NCBI RefSeq assembly: GCF_003626755.1
Contig: NZ_RBCJ01000004.1
Coordinates: forward strand, 62,001-126,000
Length of the DNA stretch: 64,000 nt
Source of the DNA: Ulvibacterium marinum
GTDB taxonomy: Bacteria; Bacteroidota; Bacteroidia; Flavobacteriales; Flavobacteriaceae
Reading direction: 5' to 3'
In this document: piece after piece, positions 59,444-64,000 of the stretch
Numbering within the stretch: position 1 is the first letter of the stretch
How the letters are laid out: each line of letters opens with the position of its first letter
Translations under genes and position numbers: made by a program
The notes under the pieces: model-generated
The model's input: only the letters and a program-made list of their open reading frames with translations
Database searches by the model: none
What the model was told of the DNA's origin: nothing

Positions 59444-60208
59444 GTGTCAAAATTTTTCAAATACATTCTCAACATCTTGCCCAGACCCCTCTTAATACAA
59501 TTGAGTTATTGGGTTAGGCCTATACTTGCCTTTTTTATGAAAGGTAGTTCCTATGTTGATCCCATAGACCAAAAATCCTTTAGGACATTTCTTCCCTATG
59601 GTTATGAAAATCCGAGGGAAAATGTTTTATCGCCCTCAACACTATCCCTGGAACGTCACCGTTTGTTATGGTTGTTCTTGCAAAATAAAACGGACTTCTT
59701 TTCCAAGAAATATAGCCTACTGCATTTTGCCCCAGAGCAGGCATTTCACAAACGCTTTCAAAAACTAAAAAACCTGGATTATGTTACTACGGACCTCAAC
59801 TCCCCCTTGGCCGATGTAAAGGCCGATATTTGCAATTTACCTTTTGAGGACAATTCATTCGATGTTATTCTTTGCAATCATGTTTTGGAACACATCCCAG
59901 ATGATACCAAAGCCATGCAAGAGCTTTATCGGATTCTTAAACCCAAAGGGTGGGGTATTTTCCAAATCCCCCAGGATCTGAAAAGGGAAAAGACCTTTGA
60001 GGATAATTCCATTACCGATAAGAGAAAGCGAGCAGAAATCTTTGGACAATACGATCATGTACGTATTTATGGGAGGGACTACTTTGACAAATTGCGCGAT
60101 GTCGGGTTTATGGTGGACGAAATAGATTATACGGCATCCCTATCCGATGAGGAAATAGAACGATATCGCTTGGCCAAAGGGGAAATCATTCCCTTGGTAA
60201 GGAAATGA
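59444..60208 (+). CDS. Class I SAM-dependent methyltransferase
   Basis: The 254-residue protein uses a GTG start (MSKFFKYILN) that lies 26 bases past the GxxExxY gene. A hydrophobic N-terminal stretch is followed by a Methyltransf_11-type core: LDYVTTDLNSPLADVKADI, FEDNSFDVILCNHVLEHIPDD and RILKPKGWGIFQIP. The substrate is unknown. A membrane-linked lipid or quinone methylase is one possibility. Confidence 0.85.
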   Translation: MSKFFKYILNILPRPLLIQLSYWVRPILAFFMKGSSYVDPIDQKSFRTFLPYGYENPRENVLSPSTLSLERHRLLWLFLQNKTDFFSKKYSLLHFAPEQAFHKRFQKLKNLDYVTTDLNSPLADVKADICNLPFEDNSFDVILCNHVLEHIPDDTKAMQELYRILKPKGWGIFQIPQDLKREKTFEDNSITDKRKRAEIFGQYDHVRIYGRDYFDKLRDVGFMVDEIDYTASLSDEEIERYRLAKGEIIPLVRK

Positions 60209-60241
60209 TACCCCGCGACCAGATTTTTTTTGGACATAACC

Positions 60242-61324
60242 TTATTCAAAGGTTTCAAGCTTGGTTTTCAATTCTTCGGCGGTGATATTTTTTGCAATAA
60301 TCCTACCCTCTTGATCTAACAAAAAATTCGCCGGAAGCGATGATAACAAATACTGCTTGTAAATGGTTTGATCTTTGTCTAGGATTTGATTCCAAACAAT
60401 TCCGTCTTTCTGGATGGCTTTTTCCCATACGCCTCTGTCCGAATCTATGCTGATTCCAATGATTTCAAATTTTACTCCCTCAAAACTTTTGTAAAGTTCA
60501 AGCAGTTTTGGGTTTTCCACCCTACAAGGTCTGCACCATGATGCCCAAAAATCCACAAGTATATAACTACCTTCATAATCAGAAAGATTTACCAAAACTC
60601 CCTCTTTGTTCGTAGCCTTAAAATTTGTCATTTTACTACCTATCGCAAGTTGAGCTGCTTTGTTTATCCGAACTTTTAATGACTTGCTCATTCCACTTGA
60701 TGGATATTCCGCTTCAAATCTTGTCATCATCTCTTCAAAAAAGTCGCTGTTTTTATTAAGATCAAAATAGCCCAGGGCATCGTAAGCTTTGGCCGATGGT
60801 CCCATTTGCATCACCAGATTCTCCATGGATCTTATAAACTGCAATAAAACTTTGTCTTTCTCTTTTTCAAGCTCTGCTATCCTTTGCTGATTGTTTTCTT
60901 TCATGGCCTTATCAAAATCCTGAATCATCCCTGCAAAAAACTGATTGTTAAGATTTTCAATGCTCTTGTTGAAATCCAGATTAGAGGCGATCTTTGATTC
61001 CAGTTTTATCCCATCCTCCATTTTGATATGTACCATTCCGCCTTGCTCAACTGCTATTTTTATCCCTTTTCCCGTATTCAGTTTTAGGGCATAGATAGAT
61101 GGTTCTAAAAACTCATCCGTTGTTTGGTAGGTTTTTTGGGGAATGAGATTATCCAAGGATTTCCATTCAACCATTTTCTCCAAATCATAATTATACTTGG
61201 AAATGGTAACCGAAGTGATTTCTTCCGATTTTACTTCAAAGGAAAATGTAATTTCCGGGCCTTGTTGGGATCTACAACCATTGCTAAAAATGCATATCAA
61301 TACTAAAATCTTGATCGTCCTCAT
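60242..61324 (-). CDS. TlpA-like thioredoxin-family lipoprotein
   Basis: The 360-residue protein from MRTIKILVLI has a lipobox-like FSNGC (Cys at about residue 17), a helical middle region of about 170 residues (DUF4369-like at the front), and a C-terminal thioredoxin domain with WASWCRPCRVE, the CxxC active site. It is probably a periplasmic thiol-disulfide oxidoreductase or reductase attached to the outer membrane. It is co-directional with, and 99 bases downstream of, a membrane AraC-type regulator. Confidence 0.88.
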   Translation of the reverse strand: MRTIKILVLICIFSNGCRSQQGPEITFSFEVKSEEITSVTISKYNYDLEKMVEWKSLDNLIPQKTYQTTDEFLEPSIYALKLNTGKGIKIAVEQGGMVHIKMEDGIKLESKIASNLDFNKSIENLNNQFFAGMIQDFDKAMKENNQQRIAELEKEKDKVLLQFIRSMENLVMQMGPSAKAYDALGYFDLNKNSDFFEEMMTRFEAEYPSSGMSKSLKVRINKAAQLAIGSKMTNFKATNKEGVLVNLSDYEGSYILVDFWASWCRPCRVENPKLLELYKSFEGVKFEIIGISIDSDRGVWEKAIQKDGIVWNQILDKDQTIYKQYLLSSLPANFLLDQEGRIIAKNITAEELKTKLETFE

Positions 61325-61423
61325 AACTGATGTATTTAAAGTTTGCCCCAAAAATATGTGGATGGCAAACGCTAGTCGTCTGAAAACGCGAATCCGAACC
61401 CTTTTTAAAAGGTGATAGAAATG

Positions 61424-62497
61424 TTATTTGAACTTAGATTTAAACTCCGAAGGTGTAATTCCAGTCTTTTTCTTAAAAGCAGTGTTAAAAGATGATTTTG
61501 AATTGAATCCCACCTCATACAATACTTCCAATATAGTTTCGGCATGACTTTTAGGATTCATAAACCTCTCCTTGGCACTATTAATTCGATAAGTATTGAT
61601 AAAATCCACAAAATTTTGATCATAATGGTCATTTATCAATTCGGAAAGTTTTCTTTTGGGTATATCCATCTCCTTGGCCAAGGTGGCAATCGTTAGGTCA
61701 TAGTCTTTGAAGGATTCGTGGGTAAGCATATGATTTTCCAACTTCGCTATAAGTTTTTTGTTTTCTCCCAGCGTAGTGTTGATTCGTTTACGAGATGTTA
61801 AGGCAGCAGTAAACAACAGATCTTCCTTGCTGTAACCAAAAGGTTTTCTAGAGGAGGTAAATCCATAGAAATAGAGTAAATTAATGGTCACAAGTATCAA
61901 GAGAAACACTGTATTCTCCAAAAAATACGTATTCAAACCCAAAAAGAACGCAATGAATTGTGCAATATCCGTAAGAACAATGAGGCAAAATACAATAAAG
62001 ACCCCATGCAGCCATCCTACATTCAACCACTCCAATTGTGAATAGTTGACCTTCATTATCTGCTTATATTTTTTTACCTGAATAAAACATAAAAAGATGT
62101 AAAAAAGAATATGGACCACATATCCGATATAGGTTTCTGGACTACATATCTTCCCATTTGTAAACCAAATACCAAAACAAACGACAAGGAAAGGAAAAAA
62201 ATGAAGGAAGTTCATCTTTGAAAAAACAAACTGTTTTTGGGTTATGCACCTGATATAAAAAAACAGTAAAGGCCCGTACAAAAAGCCATATGCACAATTA
62301 ACACTCTGAAAGAAATCATTGGCGACACCCCTATTCACGAAGAAAAGTCCTAAAATCTGTACGGTAAGGGCCCCAATTATTGTAGCCAAAAGACGATCTC
62401 CCTTGCTTTTTTTGTTACTTGAGACCAAAATATAAATGGCAAGTAAGGTCCCTTGAAAAATGATGATAATATGAATTACATTGGTAAAGGAAAACAT
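61424..62497 (-). CDS. AraC-family regulator with N-terminal membrane domain
   Basis: The 357-residue protein has about seven hydrophobic segments over the first 220 residues (VIHIIIIFQGTLLAIYIL, then several more). A C-terminal AraC-type DNA-binding domain follows (SFKDYDLTIATLAKEM, INTYRINSAKERFM, LYEVGFNSKSSFNTAFKKKTG). Such 7TM-AraC proteins sense a membrane-borne signal and act directly on DNA. The target may be the TlpA-like gene downstream. Confidence 0.9.
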   Translation of the reverse strand: MFSFTNVIHIIIIFQGTLLAIYILVSSNKKSKGDRLLATIIGALTVQILGLFFVNRGVANDFFQSVNCAYGFLYGPLLFFYIRCITQKQFVFSKMNFLHFFPFLVVCFGIWFTNGKICSPETYIGYVVHILFYIFLCFIQVKKYKQIMKVNYSQLEWLNVGWLHGVFIVFCLIVLTDIAQFIAFFLGLNTYFLENTVFLLILVTINLLYFYGFTSSRKPFGYSKEDLLFTAALTSRKRINTTLGENKKLIAKLENHMLTHESFKDYDLTIATLAKEMDIPKRKLSELINDHYDQNFVDFINTYRINSAKERFMNPKSHAETILEVLYEVGFNSKSSFNTAFKKKTGITPSEFKSKFK

Positions 62498-62585
62498 GCT
62501 AAATAGCCCGAGTAAATAGATTGATGAAGGCTAAATATACAAAGGGTGTTCTAGACTATTGAAAACACCAATGGTTTTTCACACT

Positions 62586-63605
62586 TTAATCATTGGGGTT
62601 TACTACCATGGCTTCAAAACCCTCCGTCATAAATTCTTGGGCCTCCCCTTGTTCATCCAGATAAACAATATAGCCATCTAGTTCTCGCTGCTCGGTCAAA
62701 AAATTACGGGCATCCGCGAGATCCATGGCCATAAAAGCGGTTGCATAAGCATCCGCTTCACCACAGGTACTTGCCAAAACCGTGGTTCCCAAAGTGCTTC
62801 CGTTCTTAGTGAATCCGGACTTTGGATCTACTGTATGTACATATTTTTTCCCTGTAATGGAATCTATTCGAAACTTTCTATAGTTTCCCGAGGAAGCCAA
62901 TGCCCTATCTTTTAATTGTATCAGAATTTTAAGGCGCCTTCCTTTTTCAATTTGCGGATCATCGATACCAACGACCCATGGTTTTCCCTTTATCCGATTT
63001 TCACCTTTGCCTACAAGCTCCCCCCCCACCTCAATGAGATAATTGGAAATTTCCTTTTCATCCAGAAAAGCGGCCAATCGATCAATTGCATATCCTTTGG
63101 CTATGGCATTGAAATCTATGTAAATATTGGGATTTGCTTTTTTGATTCGATTAGATTCTGTCAAATCTATCTTTTCAAATCCAACAAAGGTCAGAAGACT
63201 GTCCACAGCTGTACTATCCATTACGATTGCGGAGCTTGGACCAAACCCCCATGCATTGACCAAAACCCCAACAGTTGGATCAAAATAGCCATTCGTGTTA
63301 TGGTTTACCGTTTTGGAAAGCTCAAATACTTCCCTGAACATTTTATCCACCACTATGGTAGTATCTCCCTGATTGATCTTGGATATATCCGAATCCGGGA
63401 GATAAGTGGATAGGGATTTGTTGACCGCCTTGAATACAGAATCGATTTCTTTTTGAAAATTCTGTTTTTCTACAGACAAATAAATGATGCTATACGAAGT
63501 ACCCAAAGCACCCCCGGCATTTCTGTTCTCCACCAATTTGGAGTAGTCCGGTGCGCAAGAAACCATAAAAACGGCAGATGCAAAGAGTAATCCAATCCTA
63601 TTCAT
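62586..63605 (-). CDS. apbE: FAD:protein FMN transferase
   Basis: This 339-residue lipoprotein (lipobox VFMVSC, Cys near residue 16) covalently attaches FMN to threonine or serine of target proteins such as NqrB and NqrC. Marker blocks are AIAKGYAID, ASSGNYRKF, HTVDPKSGF and STCGEADAYATAFMAMD. The start MNRIGLLFAS is chosen over one eight codons earlier. It overlaps the upstream NqrF-annotated gene by 8 bases, consistent with maturation of an Nqr complex encoded just outside the window. Confidence 0.94.
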   Translation of the reverse strand: MNRIGLLFASAVFMVSCAPDYSKLVENRNAGGALGTSYSIIYLSVEKQNFQKEIDSVFKAVNKSLSTYLPDSDISKINQGDTTIVVDKMFREVFELSKTVNHNTNGYFDPTVGVLVNAWGFGPSSAIVMDSTAVDSLLTFVGFEKIDLTESNRIKKANPNIYIDFNAIAKGYAIDRLAAFLDEKEISNYLIEVGGELVGKGENRIKGKPWVVGIDDPQIEKGRRLKILIQLKDRALASSGNYRKFRIDSITGKKYVHTVDPKSGFTKNGSTLGTTVLASTCGEADAYATAFMAMDLADARNFLTEQRELDGYIVYLDEQGEAQEFMTEGFEAMVVNPND

Positions 63606-63966
63606 CACAAATTTCAATAAGTCCGTCATAGTCCACTATATAGGCTTCATTTAAAAATACCGGTAATTTTTGATTGCTTGCATTGGAAAGCCCCACTCCG
63701 GCATAATAGGTACGTGCCTCAAACTTTTCGGCATGTGTCCGTACCTTATGCATTAACTTCAAGTCATAGTCCTTGGGGTCATTGGGGTAATCCACATTTC
63801 GGACTACTACAAAGTGTAATTTTTTCTCCTTAAGACAAACAAATTGGGGGTTTTTCTTAGGTTTACTATTGACTCCCATGAATTCATAACCATCAGATTC
63901 TAGCTGCCTACCCACAATGTTCATGGCAAGGTTGTGAAGTTCCTGTTCCGTCAATGGTTTGCCCAT
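63598..63966 (-). CDS. Small protein of the Nqr locus (annotated NqrF-like)
   Basis: The 122-residue protein (MGKPLTEQELHNLAMNIVG, KEKKLHFVVVRNVDYPND, TYYAGVGLSNASNQKLPVF) matches a short protein that is often labelled Na-translocating NADH-quinone reductase subunit F in flavobacteria. It has no 2Fe-2S or FAD-binding motif, so it is not NqrF itself. In flavobacteria it lies between nqrF and apbE. The overlap with apbE supports a role in the same system. Confidence 0.75.
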   Translation of the reverse strand: MGKPLTEQELHNLAMNIVGRQLESDGYEFMGVNSKPKKNPQFVCLKEKKLHFVVVRNVDYPNDPKDYDLKLMHKVRTHAEKFEARTYYAGVGLSNASNQKLPVFLNEAYIVDYDGLIEICDE

Positions 63967-64000
63967 GTCTCAAAAAATATATCAAAAAAAACCTGACCGG

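Noticed and set aside
1-64000. tRNA or rRNA genes
   Set aside because: No acceptor-stem or T-loop (GGTTCGAATCC-type) patterns were found by reading; a tRNAscan run would settle it.

Overview
The window reads as chromosomal DNA of a marine-type member of the Flavobacteriaceae (Bacteroidota). The evidence is gene content and signals: type IX secretion type-B (gliding-motility-associated) C-terminal domains, a psd/ACBP lipid gene cluster, an Nqr-associated ApbE, a kynurenine pathway, AT-rich genes, and Bacteroidota-type -7 promoter elements (TAnnTTTG) in place of Shine-Dalgarno sites. No rRNA, tRNA, insertion sequence, integrase, phage structural gene or CRISPR array was seen. The left edge cuts an M14 carboxypeptidase. 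The right edge lies just beyond what appears to be the end of an nqr (sodium-pumping NADH dehydrogenase) locus.

1-8.4 kb holds housekeeping genes: a NUDIX hydrolase head-to-head with pyrE, an SRPBCC protein, birA, then a co-directional run rsfS-ftsH-LUD protein-cdsA-psd-ACBP that couples ribosome silencing, membrane proteolysis and phospholipid synthesis, and a creatininase-family amidohydrolase. 8.5-19.7 kb holds two tandem PPK2 kinases, a lipoprotein, valS, a DUF1573 protein, an aspartyl protease with a PDZ domain, an aminotransferase overlapping murB, and an ECF sigma/anti-sigma pair. 19.8-27.5 kb holds a small Cys-rich membrane protein with a second sigma factor, lipA, a TPR hybrid histidine kinase, lpxK, a Nif3-family protein paired with a coiled-coil zinc-ribbon protein that has lost all its cysteines, and a DUF4174 protein.

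27.5-38.9 kb mixes kynurenine catabolism (kmo, kynU), a light/photorepair group (flavin reductase, DUF2256, DASH cryptochrome/photolyase, Fe-S photolyase), a short ClpP paralogue, an MFS transporter, an O-methyltransferase, a PAP2 phosphatase and tatA. An M1 peptidase and a small secreted protein follow.

42.2-52.5 kb is the most unusual region. It contains two secreted carboxypeptidase-regulatory-like proteins, divergent from three secreted phage-tail-fibre-like repeat proteins interleaved with two paralogous T9SS type-B proteins. Two of the fibre genes contain exact GC-rich tandem repeats (258 bp and 288 bp periods) set in AT-rich flanks. I propose that this is a surface-fibre system in which repeat fibres are delivered or anchored with co-translated T9SS-exported partners. 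It is flanked by a degenerate intergenic repeat patch.

52.6-64 kb returns to ordinary genes: GNAT, a Tat-signal M15 peptidase, an M48 protease, a 55-residue membrane protein, an ankyrin protein, an Ada-like DNA repair regulator, gpmI, map, a GxxExxY protein, a methyltransferase, a TlpA-like lipoprotein, a membrane AraC regulator, apbE and an NqrF-annotated small protein. Calls come from reading the sequence and recalling families; no database search was run.
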